Origin: Ignelater luminosus
Lineage: Eukaryota > Arthropoda > Insecta > Coleoptera > Elateridae
Length of the DNA: 64,000 bases
Reading direction: 5' to 3'
Assembly: GCA_011009095.1 (NCBI GenBank)
Contig: VTPC01007440.1
Span: forward strand, 1 to 64,000
Made by a program: the position numbers and the translations under genes. Below the pieces are notes generated by a model that saw only the letters and a program-made list of their open reading frames with translations, was not told the origin of the DNA and searched no databases. The number at the start of each line of letters is the position of its first letter. The first letter of the stretch is position 1. Shown one piece after another: positions 1-13,005 of the stretch.

Positions 1-3000
1 AGATGGCGAAGTGTCCCCATAAACAACATCCAACTTTGCTTTTATCTCCTCGCATTTTTTCCCATCCAAAAACAGAAAGCGAATTACCGAACGATACTGC
101 TCTTTTTCCATCTTAGCTAAAATCACGAAACACGTCTTACTCAAATGGTTGTCAAATCCAAACTAACCTATCAATCAGTCTGCAATTTGTTATACCGTCG
201 TTTGATAGATGGCAGCACACGATAATAACACCAACTTCCCCCAGGAACGCCTTCTGTCGTCAAACACGGGTACTTACTGAACCGTCCTCGTATAATAGAC
301 GCGTGCACGACCGCCAGACCGCCGAAGGCTTATCATAGGGCAACCATCTCGCTCACAATTTGTTTACCATTTCAAAGAGGTGCCCGGTTAATTTTCGTTA
401 CAATTGAATTTTTAATTGGCGATTTATTCATCTCCTTAAGTTTTATGATATGCTTCTGGGTTGATTTGTGTTAGGTGCGTTTGCATTCAGTTAGTACTGC
501 ATCAATTTGAAGTACTATGCTCCTGGCGTAAGCTTTGTGTTGGCTTACAGAAAATTACAATTAGCTGTGTGCTAAGACTTTACCACTAAAAGTTTGAAAT
601 CAGAAAGATTAAGCCAGACAATCTACCTCAACTAATCTCCTATTTAGAGTTTTTTGCAGCAGGTTAGAACAATAGCTTTTTCGAGTATTAAGTTTTATGT
701 AAATCAAATAGAATTTGGCGGATCGAACACTTTGAATTGTATTAAAATATTTTTTGATTCTACCACCAGCTGAATATTCAGCAGTGGTAAATTGTAAAAT
801 TTATTGTATGTTTATGTTATTATACATCCAGGAATTTCCTTAGCTACATTTATTTTCTTAGAACTTAACTCTTAACTTCTTACTCTTCATTTACACCCAA
901 GACTGCCAACTGGGAGCTTGGAAGGAAATAGAAAATTTGATAATTAACTGACAAAGTTCTTATTTTTTTATTTTTGTATTTTTTTTTATTAAAGTTGCCC
1001 TTACATAATTAGAAGGGAAAGTGTATATACTACTTGTGACTTGTATTTCTGTTCATAGGAATAATAACGAGCGGGAAGAGTTTAAATGGCATACACTTAA
1101 GTAAGACGAGGAATTACGATATGCACACGTGTTTAAAATGCGAGCAGGTGGTAAGTGGAAAAATGTTTTATCAATTATCACTGTCTTACTTTAAGATGAT
1201 ACCATTTAAACTAATTGCACTTATTATTGCTCTATAATCGGAATTTCAGGTGACACTCAGTATAAGAGAAAAATTAACTTAAACAATATTTTATATTTGC
1301 TACTAAATGGGTTAAATTTTTTAATTCTGAATATATAAACCTTTACTCTTAGCTATTATTCTAAACATTGTCATTAGAAACTAATAATATTTTTTAGAGC
1401 ATGAAAATTAAATTTCAAAGTGGATTGACATCTATAAACCTGTAATTTACGTAACGGTACAGTAAAATATTAAGTATCAACAAGTGAAATAAAATGATTC
1501 TGTATAGCATAAAACTAAAGCGGCTCTTCTACTAATCTACCAACGATTAATTCTAGATGTTTTTAGCTAAGAGCTCTTAAACGTTAAAAGCGCATTCTCG
1601 GTTACCGTAAAATTTATTTCATTCAAGGGGTGTGAACGACAGTATGCACTTATCCACGCCCCATATTGTTATCAAATTGATAAGACGAAGTAATAAAAAG
1701 AACGATCGTATTTGACAGTGAGCTCACGTAAATGTGGAATGCGTACACGCTGCGTCCCAAGCTCCTCTATCTTCACTCTTCTATTGTTTTATCTCTGAAA
1801 CCCTTGTTAGTGAATCGTTAAAATTGTGGGAAAGTCTAGCTCGTTAACAAGCAAATGTTTCTCCATATTTTATTTGCGTTTTATTTCGTTCTTACATAAG
1901 GCAATAATTCTGCGCTCTCTGTGGCGAGGAAGAGTTGGAGAAATGATTTATCTGTGTCTCGCTGTAGGTCCTTGTCGACAAGTTCTCGTACGACAGGAGG
2001 CGATAGTCTTCGCTAATTGCGGGTTAAGATCTCTAATTACCGTCGACCAAGCGCCCTCTGTATCTTCGAGGAAGCAGCCGCGCATAATTTATTGATCCTT
2101 TACAGTCGTTTAACTTTTAATAGTTGATAAGGCTATCTGAATCGCTGTTCTAAACTTCTGATTTATAACTCGAGTTAACTCTAATTTAACTTCTGACCAT
2201 TCGTGTAAGGTGCATTTTCTATTCAAATAGGTAGCTCATTACAATTAATGACTTACTTCGAATTTATGCCGAAGACACAAATTTATGTCTGGTAAAGTGG
2301 CCGATATTAAAAGGCATTCCTCTCCACGATAGTCGCTTGTATGCGTATATAAAAGAGCTTTTCTCGAGATGCTTTATATGATAATGGATATAATTATAGG
2401 AGATGTTATATATTACGATGTTAGCTTGTTTTCTTTGGCTGGGTTTTCTGAAACATGGCCTCGACGAACGCGCGTGCCTCCGGCTAACAGCAGTCCTCGT
2501 TATTCCTCTCATCATAACTGGAAGTTCTTTTATACTGAATGAATGTACTTTTACTATCATTATATAAAACATCTTTAATTTACTTTTTACATTCCAGAAT
2601 AAATATGTAAGGCAAAATCAACGTATCTAATTGCGTCTTAAGAATTTTCATTGTTGGTGAAATATTAATCATACAAAATAGGGCAGAAAATAGAAATTTT
2701 GAATTGTTATAAAAAAAGAAAACGAATCTACATATTTTTTATGGCATAGAAGTTACGTGATAAGATGAACGTGATTTGATAATGAAAATTTAAATCTTTA
2801 TAAGCAATGCAAACAAAAGATTATCTGGAACATAATACATCCGGCTTTTTTGCGCTTTCGAATACCCTCGTAAAACTACATTGTTAGGATATAAAATAAA
2901 AATCTATAAAATTGCCATCATTACTATCTAATGCCGAATTTTATTGCTTTTCGTTTTATTCAACAAGATGTTTATAAGCAGCAACTGCGTGTTTATACAT

Positions 3001-4259
3001 AAAATGTAAAATTCTTGACATCTAAGATGTCGTTCAATAAGTGTAACAACAATAAAAATAAAAGATAAAATTAAAATTTGAAAACATATCAGGGATGTTG
3101 AATGTAGGCGTCCTAAGATTTATCAGCATTTAGGCAATATATTCAGTGATAATGAAGAAAACTGAAGTAGATTTGATAAAAAGTAGTTAAAAGCTCAAAA
3201 GGTAGATAAACCTAGATGTTGTCATAAATGTTATAGGTTGTTCTATACGCGAGTAGATTTATTAAACCGAAGGGGTTTAATGAGGCTTTATTGTGAGTCA
3301 ACATGAATCTGTGGCCCATAGGTGGCAAACAAGAGGTCGTAATTTAATTAAAATCTATTTACTCTGGATAAATGTTGCCTTGTTGAAGAGAAAATAAACT
3401 AACGAATAAAAGATGCCATTTGTTTGTTGGCTGTGGGATTGGAAAAACGTAAGGTTATAAATGTAAGGAAGAATGTAAACGTTTAACTCTGTCAAATATT
3501 TCCCCATCTACATCTCATACCGCAAGTACTTAGATTAACTACTTATTAGTATGCTATTAGAAGTCTAAGGAAAAGGTACGTTCATCTATTCCTAAGCCCG
3601 TTAGTACCTAAATAAGGAGTTTAAATTAATTTCCCAACAGACAACACTTTGATATAACACGAAATGTTCTTGTGAAGTGTTAAGTTATATGATTATTATC
3701 AAGAACTCTTAAAATAGTATTGACCACCCGTAGCCTGGGCCGTTTCTACCTCTTCGGTGATTTTATAACTATTAACATTACAACTAAAAGGTCGTGTAGT
3801 AATTTTAGGAAATTTTTTCTATGAGATTTCCATAGATCGCTATAAAACAGTTTCTTATTACTCAGAACAGAACAGAAAGTAAAATGTCAATTAATCGGGA
3901 ATCTGAGTCTTACGAAAATTATTAAAACTATGTTCATATTAGGTTTACTGTAAATATTTTGTTTTATTTTTTATCCAGTTTGCAAATAAAGAGGTAGAAG
4001 GTTTCTGTACATTCCGTTCAACTTATTCTCAATTAGTCAGCTTCAATGTAACCAATATTTGCACAATAGGTAGTTTCAACTGATCAATTCAATAAAGAGT
4101 TCTTTCGGTAGGTTATTGGAACTGCAACACTTTAAAACGGATAAAAGGTAGAGAAACTCTTTTCATAAAAATGGCTGTTCTTGAAAATTCATATACTATT
4201 TAATTAAGTAACTACCATTCCTCATCTACCATTGAAAATATCAAATTAAAATAATGAAA
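1..4259. other. Unassigned sequence, no gene recognised
   Basis: AT-rich DNA with no ORF that resembles a known protein. The short ORFs near 1826-2095 and 2264-2572 have no recognisable domain. Two blocks (about 1-380 and 1690-2110) are visibly richer in CG dinucleotides and mixed sequence than their surroundings and could be host regulatory or 5' non-coding DNA. I see no terminal repeats or transposon ends here. Confidence 0.5.
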
Positions 4260-6815
4260 AATAAATCTTACAACGGCAGAACGCCAAACACAATATCCAC
4301 AACAACGACAGCAAGCACCAAGCTAAGCACAAGCAACCAGCACTAATATAACAACTTTAGAGCAACCAAACAACATCAACTACCTTATGAATAAATTCCT
4401 AGAAGAATTTAAAACCATGTTTTAGCAACTCATACAACAGAACAGGATGGTCTTAAACATGCTCAACACTCTTATAAGCAAAATTCAATAATTTCATACA
4501 GTAATAAGTGAAACTCATTGTTCAGATAAATCCTACTTTAGCATCCCACACTATACTACATATTATACAAATCATCCAAACAATTCTGCCCCATCATAAT
4601 AAAAAGTTTCATCAGCCACACAGAACTACCCAAGTATGCTCTCAGTCTCCTCCAATCAACAACCATAAAAATACAAATGAGCTCTTATGAACTACCAGTG
4701 GCAGCAGTTTACTGTCCACCTCGTCATAACATCAAACTAGAGGACTTCCGTGAATTCTTTGTAACACTTGGGAACAAATCGCTGTGGTGACTTTAACTGC
4801 AAACACACCATATGTGGCTCACGCCTGACAACCACTAAAGGCAGGGAATTAGTCAGCATCGTCCAAGAAAAGAACTACTTCTTCCTCTCGACGGACAGAT
4901 CCCATTAGAACTGCCGACTTGCTGGAACTACTTATTACAAATAGCATCTCGACCAAGTACATGGAAGTTACCCCAAGTCATGACCTTTCCTCAGACCACT
5001 CGCCTATAATAGCAACGATAAGCTGTCTTGTTATACACAGCGCAGAACACAGTTACTAATATTCCAATTGAGATAAAGAAAATGATAGCTGAAAAAAGAA
5101 AAGCTTGAGAAACATGGCACCGAATACATGCCCCAGCAGACAAAACAACATTAAATCAAGTAACTAACCACTTGAACGCTAAAATCAAGAAAGCGGGTGA
5201 AAAATCTTTTTCAGAGTATATCACAAATCTAAACCGATATTACAACTCAATTAAACACTCGAAACAAAAACACAAAACTCAAACACCACCAATTTGCAAC
5301 GAAACGGGCCCCAATCCACAATGGGCCAGAAGCGACGAAGAGAAAGCTGCCTTGTTTGCGAAACATCCACCCAATGTTTTTACCCCTAACAACGATACCC
5401 CAGATAACGAAGTAGAACGCGAACTATTAAATATTCCCATAACTACTCCTGCCATCAAACATTTTACTACCACAGAAGTCCAAAACGAAATCAACAACAT
5501 AAACCCAGAGCACCCGGAATGGACAAAACAACTCTAAAAATGGTAAAGGAACGGCCGAGAAAAGAAGTTTTGCTCATTTATATTTAATGCCATTCAGAGA
5601 TTAGACTGCTGGTCAAAAATGTTGAAAACTGCAAAAATTATATTGATTCCGACACCTGACAAAAATTCAATAATGCCACATCATACCGCTCTTTAAGTTT
5701 CCTACCTGTTGTTTCTAAACTATTCGAAAGGCTACTGTTACAAAAAATCAACTAAGATCCCAACACCCCAGAATGGATACCGCCGCACCAATTCAACTTT
5801 CGAGAAACACACTCCACAGTACAACAAATTCATAAAATTAATCACACCATGAATCAAGCCCTACAGGAAAAAGAGTTCTGCACATCTGTATTCCTGAATG
5901 TAAGTCAGGCCTTTGATAAGGACTGTTATATAAAATCAAACAATATCTTCCCTTAACCTATTTCAACCTTCTAAAATGATATCTGTGTGACAGAGAATTC
6001 AGAACTAGACTCAATGAACACACATTTGCTCCCTTCTTCATTCAAGCTGGAGTTCCGCAAGGTAGCATCATAAGACCGCTCCTATACCTACTCTAAATGG
6101 CAGACCTTCCAACAAACAACGAAACAACTGCAGATACAATCGCAGATGACACCGCTATCCTTGCAAGCCATTAAAATCCAGAAACAGCCTCTACACTGTT
6201 CCAAAGACAACTAGCAGAAGTACATGGTTGCAAAAATGGAAAATTAAAATTAATGAAACGAAATCTGTCCAGGTTACATTTAATAACAGGAAAGGTAAAT
6301 GCCCCCCAGTGTACTTAAACAACATCCAAATACCACAAGCCACGACTAGGAAATACCTTGGACTTCACCTCGTTAGAGGTCTAACCTGGAAAGAACTCAT
6401 AGCCAAAACACGAAAACAGATAGACCTAAATGTAAAAGATTTATATTAGCTGATTAACAGAAACTCTAAGCTAAGCTTAGAAAACAAACTTCTAATATAT
6501 AAAACAATTGCAATCTGGACGTACAGGGCTACACTATGGAGGTGTGCAAGCAAACCTAACATTGCAATTATCTAAAGAAGCCAATCCAATATACTTCGTA
6601 CGATAACGGATGCTCTGTGGTATGTCACAAACCAAACTCGTCAACGAAGTAATCTAAAAAGTGAGCATCAAACATCACAATAAATTGGAAACCCACACAA
6701 ATACCTTACTCTACCCATTATTACAACCCTACGTCGGAAGAAGACTTAAACGAACTTGGCCAGCAGACCTCGCACATGGTTGATAGAGAACTTGTCGATG
6801 GAGAAGACCTCATCA
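4260..6815 (+). mobile_element. Degraded Jockey-like non-LTR retrotransposon (LINE)
   Basis: The order matches a Jockey element. The tail of ORF1 (translation around 4386-4490 reads FLEEFKTMF then LIQQNRMVLNMLNTLISK) is followed by ORF2 with an APE-type endonuclease and then a reverse transcriptase. It is broken by many stops and frameshifts and has no clear poly-A tail. The 3' end runs into the fold-back repeats that follow. Clade assignment rests on the endonuclease phrases VYCPPRHNIK, TTKGRELVSI and SHDLSSDHSPIIATIS, and on the RT phrase VPQGSI. Confidence 0.8.
4508..6783 (+). pseudogene. Jockey-like ORF2 (endonuclease + reverse transcriptase), broken
   Basis: ORF2 of a LINE nicks target DNA with its endonuclease and copies the element RNA with its RT. 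Endonuclease remnants lie at about 4560-5030, including GDFNCKHTIWGSR and SDHSPI in different frames. A linker ORF (5172-5537) leads into the RT, which carries AGVPQGSI near 6050. The catalytic F/YADD box reads IADDTAIL near 6140-6160, so the aromatic residue is lost. The thumb/C-terminal piece is at 6228-6449 (WKIKINETKSVQVTFNNR, TTRKYLGLHL). The very end reads YVGRRLKRTWPADLAHG, typical of Jockey C-termini. Many stops make it non-functional. Confidence 0.8.
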
Positions 6816-8150
6816 CGTTATACATAGTCCAATCAACGAAAGGGTTGTAGAGGACATGGAATGGGGGAGAATTCTTCCCTTGAGGAATGTGTTGGGGGTA
6901 GTTATAAGGCAAAGATACTAAAAGTTCCCACCCCTAGCCCTGCCGCTTCAGGGGGGAGGGGATGAAAAGGTCCCTTTTGTCCGTTTTTTGCTTATAACTT
7001 CTCGGGAACGGCGCGTCGTACTGTAAAAAGTATTTCTTGCAAAATAAAAGAAAATTAGATTTTCTACAAGAATGTATATATCTACTTTCTTCCTATGTAT
7101 TATAGTTTCCAAGATATTCGCCAGCGAAATCGATAATTTTAAAAAAACATTTTTTGCCTCACATTTTTCGTCAAACTTGCCCTTCTAACTCATCAGACTT
7201 ATGTTTTCAAAAAAGTCGTCGGACTGGAAGTTGCAGAGCGTTAAATTTTCTTTAAAAAAATATTCTAGTGTTTTAACACATAAATAACGATAATAACAAA
7301 TAGTTTTCTTGAGAAATCACGAAATTTATCCAAAAACTTCAAATTGCTGTAACTTTTGGCCTGTTGAAGATAAATTAGTAAATATAGATATTTCTGAAGG
7401 AAATTTAATGCTCTACAACTTTCAGTCTGACGACTTTTTTGAAAACATAAGGTTGATGAGTTAAAAGGACAAGTTCGACGAAAAATGTAGGGTAAGAAAG
7501 TTTTTTCAGAAATTATCGCGAATATCTCGGAAACTATAACACAGGGGAAGACAATGAACATAAACATTCTTGTAGGGAATTTACTTATCTTGTATTTTGT
7601 AAGGAGTACTTCTTACCGTACGACGTACAACCAAAGAAATGGACCTTTCCACCCCCACCCCCCTTCCCTGAAGCGGCAGGGCTAGAGGCGAGAATTTTCA
7701 GTATCTTTGTTTTCTTACACATTCTTCAAGAATGGGCATTCATTGACTTTTCTTGGGAAATCAGGAAATTTATTAGAGAACTTCAAATTGCTGTAACTTC
7801 TGACCTGTCGAAGATCAATTAGTATCTATTACATGTTTCGGAAGAAAATTTAATGCTCTATAACTTCCTGTCTGACGACTTTTCCGTAAAACATAAGGCT
7901 GAGGAGTTAGAAGGTCAAGTTTGACGAAAAATGTGAGGCAAAAAAAAGTTTATTGAAAATTATCTCGGTAACTATAACACATAGGAAGAAAGTGAATATA
8001 CAAATTCCGATTTATAAGGGGGCGAGGACTTTTAGCATCTTTGCCTTCTAACTACCTCCAATATATTCCTCAAGAAAAAAATCCTCCATCTATTCCATAT
8101 TCTCTACAACCCTGTTTTAGGCATTCATTGACTGGACTAATAAGTGTACG
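6815..8150. repeat. Fold-back repeat complex: one inverted and two direct copies
   Basis: A unit of about 440 bp occurs three times. The left copy (about 6815-7255) is inverted relative to two tandem copies (about 7300-7745 and 7746-8150). Landmarks are CCTGCCGCTTCAGGG near 6940 with its complement CCCTGAAGCGGCAGGG near 7663, and CTTCAAATTGCTGTAACTT at about 7340 and again near 7783. The outermost sequence also pairs: GGGTTGTAGAG near 6843 with CTCTACAACCC near 8102. There is no coding capacity. The left copy abuts the Jockey-like ORF2 end, so the unit may be the 3' tail of that LINE family repeated tail-to-tail, or a separate fold-back element. Confidence 0.75.
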
Positions 8151-10054
8151 TAATATGTGCTTTTAATCAACACATTAGCTTATACAAGATCTGTTGTATT
8201 CTGGTTGCTAATAAACCAATTAATTTAAATAAATAGTGAAAACGTCATTAAGACTATTTCCTTTGTTACAGTTGGTTCGCAGGTGTCTGTCGATCATGAG
8301 TTTCTAAAGTTACAAAGAATATTGTACATCAAGTAATAAAATCCTAGGATTAATAACGCTACTGCATGTTCTTAGGATCAAATACAGTACAGCCAATTAG
8401 GTGTCGAGAAATGAAGAGCAGAAAGAATCTGTTTATTGTATCCTAAGGCAATTGAATAAGCAGGAATAGGAAACTAAAAGAGCAGGGCACATTGATTTAG
8501 AACCAATAATTCAAGAGCTAATTCCCAAGAAAATACTTTTATTTGTAATTTTCCACTTTTAAACATAAGACAGAATGTGTAGCTAAACTAACAAAATAAT
8601 CAATGCATGTAGAAGAAATGGCCTTAAACCGCTTAGAATTTTCAGTTTTTTGATAGATTCATTGCAAATAAGTTAACTGGAACTATGTATTTAAAAGAAA
8701 TAGGAAATTTCCTGACCTCTAGTGACATTTAAAAAATTGCAAATGCAATGAAAGAATGTAAGATTTTTCTAAAATGGAAAATGTGAAACACTCGAACATA
8801 GATAACTAACAATACCTATAACAATTTTATCAATAACATATTCGATACGCTTGGCGAAATGTAAATTTGATTATAAACCGTGAAAGCCTCTAATCATCCA
8901 ATTCGATACGATTCAGTGTAGGTAATACACTGCTCTTATTGAAATGCAAAATAATTTAAAATAATAATGCTGTACTTATGTATTTCGTAACAATGATAGA
9001 ACTAAAATATATTTCCTGAAAGAGTAACTATCGGAAAATCCTTTTGTGAGAAAAAAACGTTTAAATATACAACTGAATCACTTTTATTTAATTATAGAGT
9101 ATACTTAATACAGTGATTAGTAAGACAATGTGATGAAATTCTATGTTTTCTCCATATAAAAATTTGAAATGAAACATATTTTTCACTCAGGAATCTCATA
9201 ATTGTTTTAATAATTAAATACAGAATTTGAAATAACTTCGGAAACTACTTTCTATAGAGGAAAAGTCGCTATTAAATATGCAAGTCACAATCTCGTAAAG
9301 ATTAATTTCATTGATTCGGTAGACGATGAAAATAAAATCGAAACGAAAGAAATGAAAGTCCTCAATTTAGTCTAAAATGTGAAGTCTGTTAATTTATAAA
9401 ATTACTCATTAAACTGATAAAACGTTCATGTTTAGTAGAAGTTTAGGTCGTTTCCAAGAAAAAAATATTTTAAATTTACTTTAGACACTATGTAAACACA
9501 AGAATAATGACCAAGCTTAAATTTTCTATCTCCAGCAGCGTTGTGTAATAACAATAATTGCCACGTAAGATACTAACGCGATTCAGTACTGAAACGAACT
9601 ATTCAATGCCGCTTATTATGCTGATATCAATGTTTTTACATAATTGAACTCATTTAAAATTACTAATTAATGGTTGAGTAGTTTTATAACTTTAATAGTT
9701 TTTGTATTTCCTTTTTTGTACAAACATGTTGAAAAACCTAATTAGTAAGTTTTTTTTTTCAGTTAATTAAGAAGTTAGAAAAATTTAAATGTTAGATCAA
9801 ATCAAAATAGAATCTGAAAAGTACAATAAAAAGATAATACTTTTGAAACTGAAAATATACCAAAAAGTCATAATTAAGCAAAATCGAAACATTGGAGATT
9901 TATCATCATCATCATCATCATCATTATTATTATTATTATTATATGATTCTTTACGCTACTTATATGTTGTTGAAAATTAGTTAGGCAGGTTGCATTCATA
10001 ACGGAAATTCAGAAACGCATAAGTAAATTATTATTTGTACATACAGAAAAATTA
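8151..10054. other. Unassigned AT-rich sequence with one microsatellite
   Basis: No gene or transposon end recognised. The only clear structure is a trinucleotide repeat at about 9902-9943, ATC repeated about seven times then ATT about seven times. Confidence 0.5.
9902..9943. repeat. (ATC)n(ATT)n microsatellite
   Basis: A run of ATC trinucleotides passes directly into ATT trinucleotides on the plus strand. It is a simple repeat with no coding role visible. Confidence 0.9.
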
Positions 10055-10124
10055 ATTTCGGTTAGGAATCGAGTCCAATCATTGACACTCCAAATCAAGG
10101 CTCTGCCAATTGAGCTACCAAATT
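10055..10124 (-). tRNA. tRNA-like sequence (tRNA pseudogene or SINE head)
   Basis: On the minus strand the sequence folds as a cloverleaf of about 70 nt. The acceptor is AATTTGG with CCGAAAT (6 of 7 pairs, one G-T). The D arm is GCTC/GAGC and carries a good A box (TAGCTCAATTGG). A 5-bp anticodon stem TTGAT/GTCAA encloses the loop TTGGAGT, giving anticodon GGA. The T arm is imperfect: its loop reads CTCGATT rather than TTCGANN, which weakens the B box. Anticodon GGA would be serine, but no long variable arm is present. A decayed tRNA copy or a tRNA-derived SINE promoter is therefore more likely than a working gene. Confidence 0.5.
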
Positions 10125-10360
10125 CTACTTTAGGTAAAAGTTAATATTTCCATGTTAATTTAACCTGGTTAAAGGTATTTCTCAATAACACTTGATACAG
10201 ACCAACAGGTCACTTGTACTTTTAGATAATTTTCTGTATTAGAAATTTTATAGTTACTGATTAAATGAAGAAATGACATTTTTACATGGCGTTAAAACAT
10301 TCTTTACGTGTTATCTGTCTTAAATTTAATTAACAAATAAAGATTTAATAAAAATTTGTA

Positions 10361-10735
10361 ATGTTATTTCATAACATTGCGTACATACCCGGACTCTGCT
10401 TTAAATCTCGTTTGAGTATTTGCATTTCGTACAAATTCATTATTTTATTTTATCTTGAAACGTTTTGGGGCGAGTCCATATACACTACAGAGACTGTTAG
10501 CCTGAAGCTACGTGGGTTGGCCGATATTTCCTTTCTTTTATTTTCAGCTTTTGATGCCCTCTAGCTATCTTTTTTTGGTTCTCAGTTACAATTTAAGTCT
10601 TAGATTTAGGCAATAACGTGATTGTTTGGGTCATTTACTATCTCTGGACCACGCCCAATTTACGACTTCGAGCTACGGGATTGACATCTTCCGATTTCTG
10701 GCTTATGCGAGAATTAGGCCTCTTTTTCAGGTTTT
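10361..10735 (+). repeat. 5' LTR-like repeat
   Basis: It matches 13006-13371 over most of its length with scattered differences. Shared phrases include CTTTAAATCTCGTTTGA, GGCAATAACGTGATT and CTCTGGACCACGCCCAAT. The right boundary is approximate because the two copies diverge after the shared AGGTTTT. Confidence 0.65.
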
Positions 10736-11689
10736 GTCGTTTGGCTCGATTTAGTTTCGCCGATTTAGTTGTTTGGCTCGATTCAGGTTTTCGTTGGCTG
10801 TTTAGACTTTTGGTCACTTTGTTTTGAGACTTTTACAGATTTCTGAATTCTAACGTGCTGGGGCCTGACTTTGCTTGTCGTTTGCTGATTTTGTTGTTTT
10901 AATTTTATTTTGTAGTTTTTTATAGCTTTTTTTAGCAGTATTGCTGATTCGAATTTTGACCCTCTAATGAATTTTGACATTTGAAACCAATTTGGCTTTT
11001 TATCGTTCTATTTAGGTTCTCTTTGGCCAAGTGTTGACTGTCGTTTCGCTTTGTGATCTTTACAGATTTTAGCTGTTCAATGCGTGAGGCCATTGATGTT
11101 TTAAAACTTCTTTTTTTCAGTACCAAACTTTGATGTTTTGGGATCTTTAGGTGTTCGTTATTTGAGATTTGTTACCTTAAGGTCTATTTTTGATATTTTA
11201 GTATCGTATTCTTTTGAGATGATATTCGTCCCTAGGGGACTGTTTTGTCAAATGTTATGACATATTTTAACGCTTCATTGGTATCTAAGTGTGTAGGTCC
11301 ATTCTTTTTTATTTTGACTAAAGGTTTCTCCTTCGATGCATGAATTGTCGAATGACATGTCTAGGACTTAAAGTCCAATCTCAATTTGATTTTATTTTTA
11401 TCACCACAATGAGTATTCTGCCAGATAGGGTCTAGCTAGTCATCTTTAACTTTGGTTGAACTTTAAACATCTTCTGAGTTCTTAGGTTCATTTAGTGACG
11501 TGTCGTTCAGAGTGGTGATTGATGTGTGACTGGTCTACTAAGTTGTGGGAATCCCAAGATGCGATGATCTCGTGATTCGTTGAATGCCCTCCCCAGATAA
11601 AGCGCTCGTTTCATGTGCGTTTATCGACTTTGTTTTGGTGTGGTTGCTGAACCACCGATTCAAGTGTACTAGTTGATCTCGTTTTTAGT

Positions 11690-12310
11690 GGGTGGTTGGT
11701 TGAGCGTTTGGCGGGGCATCCTGGAGGTTTTCAATCTTTGCTCCCCGAGTTCGCTGAACTACTTCCGTTGTCGTCCTCTACTACCTCTTGGATGGTTGTT
11801 TGGGGGTTTTGGTGGAACATCCTGAAGCTTTCCCATCTTTGCCCCAAAGGACAAATAGGGGACCTTGTCCATCTGTGCTCCCCGAGTTTGCCGAACCTTT
11901 TCCGTTGTCGTTTTCTACTACCTCTTGGGTGGTTGGTTGGGGGCTTTGGCGAGACATCCTGAAGCTTTTCCATCTTTAGCCCAAAGGAAAAATAAGGGGC
12001 CTTTTCCGTCTGTGCTCCCTGAGTTCGCTGAACCTTTTTCGTTGTCGTCCTCTACCATCTCTTAGGTGGTTGGTTGAAGGCTTTGGCGGGACATCCTGAA
12101 GCTTTTCCATCTTTGCCCCAAAGGACAAATAGGGGGTTTTTTCCATCTGTGCTCCCCGAGTTCGCTGAACCTTTTCCGTTGTCGTCCTCTACTCCCTCTT
12201 AGGTGTTTGGTTGGGGGCTTTGGCGGGATATTCTGGAGCTTTTCCATCTTTGCCTCTAAGGATAATTAGGGGGTCGTTTCCATCTTTGAACCCTGTTTCT
12301 TTTTCTTTTA
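11690..12310 (+). repeat. 137-bp tandem array, about 4.6 copies
   Basis: The landmark CCTCTTG/TCTCTTA recurs at 11784, 11921, 12058 and 12195, exactly 137 bp apart each time. The first unit is 37 bp shorter, lacking the stretch around AAAGGACAAATAGGGG. Because 137 is not a multiple of three, the short ORFs across the array (both strands) change frame each unit and are unlikely to be genes. The array lies in the interior of the candidate LTR element. Confidence 0.9.
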
Positions 12311-12992
12311 GTACATTTTGGGCAGGTTGGTGGGTAATATCTTTGTGAAGTGAAGATTATTACTCCATTGTGGTCACCTATTTTGACATTTCTATTCTAA
12401 CATTTTTGAATGTGACCGTTTGTACAATAGTCTTTCTGTATCGTTTTGTTTATTTTAGTTTGTGTCTTCGTTTTTAGTGTTCTGGTTCTTCTTGGAAGGT
12501 TTTTTGGTCGTCTTTCGTTTTCATTTAGGTGTTTGTCCCGTTAGGCATCGGCTGGAGTTGTCGTGACCGTGTGGTTGTTTGTGTCTTTTGTGTTTTAGAC
12601 CTCTTTCTGGCCGGTATTGATTTTTCTCGTTTGGTCTGTGGGATCTTTTTGGTTTGGTATTGTTTTGTTTAGTCATTTTGAGAGAACTTTTGTTTCTGTT
12701 TTTGCTTTACTTTTCGTTCTCGTTTTTTTAAGTTTGTTTGATATAGTTTAGGACTGATTGTGGAGATTTTTGAGTTCCGTTTGGATTTTGATTTTGTTTT
12801 GGTTTAGCATCAGTTCCTTTTGGTGCAATTAACGTTTGGTTCGATTGTCTCCTTATACTAATTGATGTTTCTTTCGTTATAGTTAGTTATCTTTTGGTAA
12901 CGCTTCTTATTGTTCAGTAGCACTTTGACGTTTCGTCGTTGCGGTCTTAGGTTTTCCAACTTAAGGAAGTTTTGGAAGAAACTCCCTTTTCG

Positions 12993-13003
12993 TAGAGGGG
13001 GTG
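12993..13003 (+). promoter_or_regulatory. Candidate polypurine tract
   Basis: TAGAGGGGGTG stands 3 bp before the second LTR-like copy. This is the expected place for plus-strand priming in an LTR retroelement. Confidence 0.5.
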
Positions 13004-13005
13004 CA

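Noticed and set aside
1826-2572. Short ORFs near the window start
   Set aside because: No domain and no splice or promoter context that supports a gene; kept only as unassigned sequence.
9902-9943. Regular repeats considered as a CRISPR-like array
   Set aside because: It is a trinucleotide microsatellite without spacers. No CRISPR array or prokaryotic system is present anywhere in the window.
11690-12250. Overlapping ORFs on both strands in the T/G-rich region
   Set aside because: They are translations of the 137-bp tandem repeat. The period is not a multiple of three, so no continuous protein repeat is conserved.
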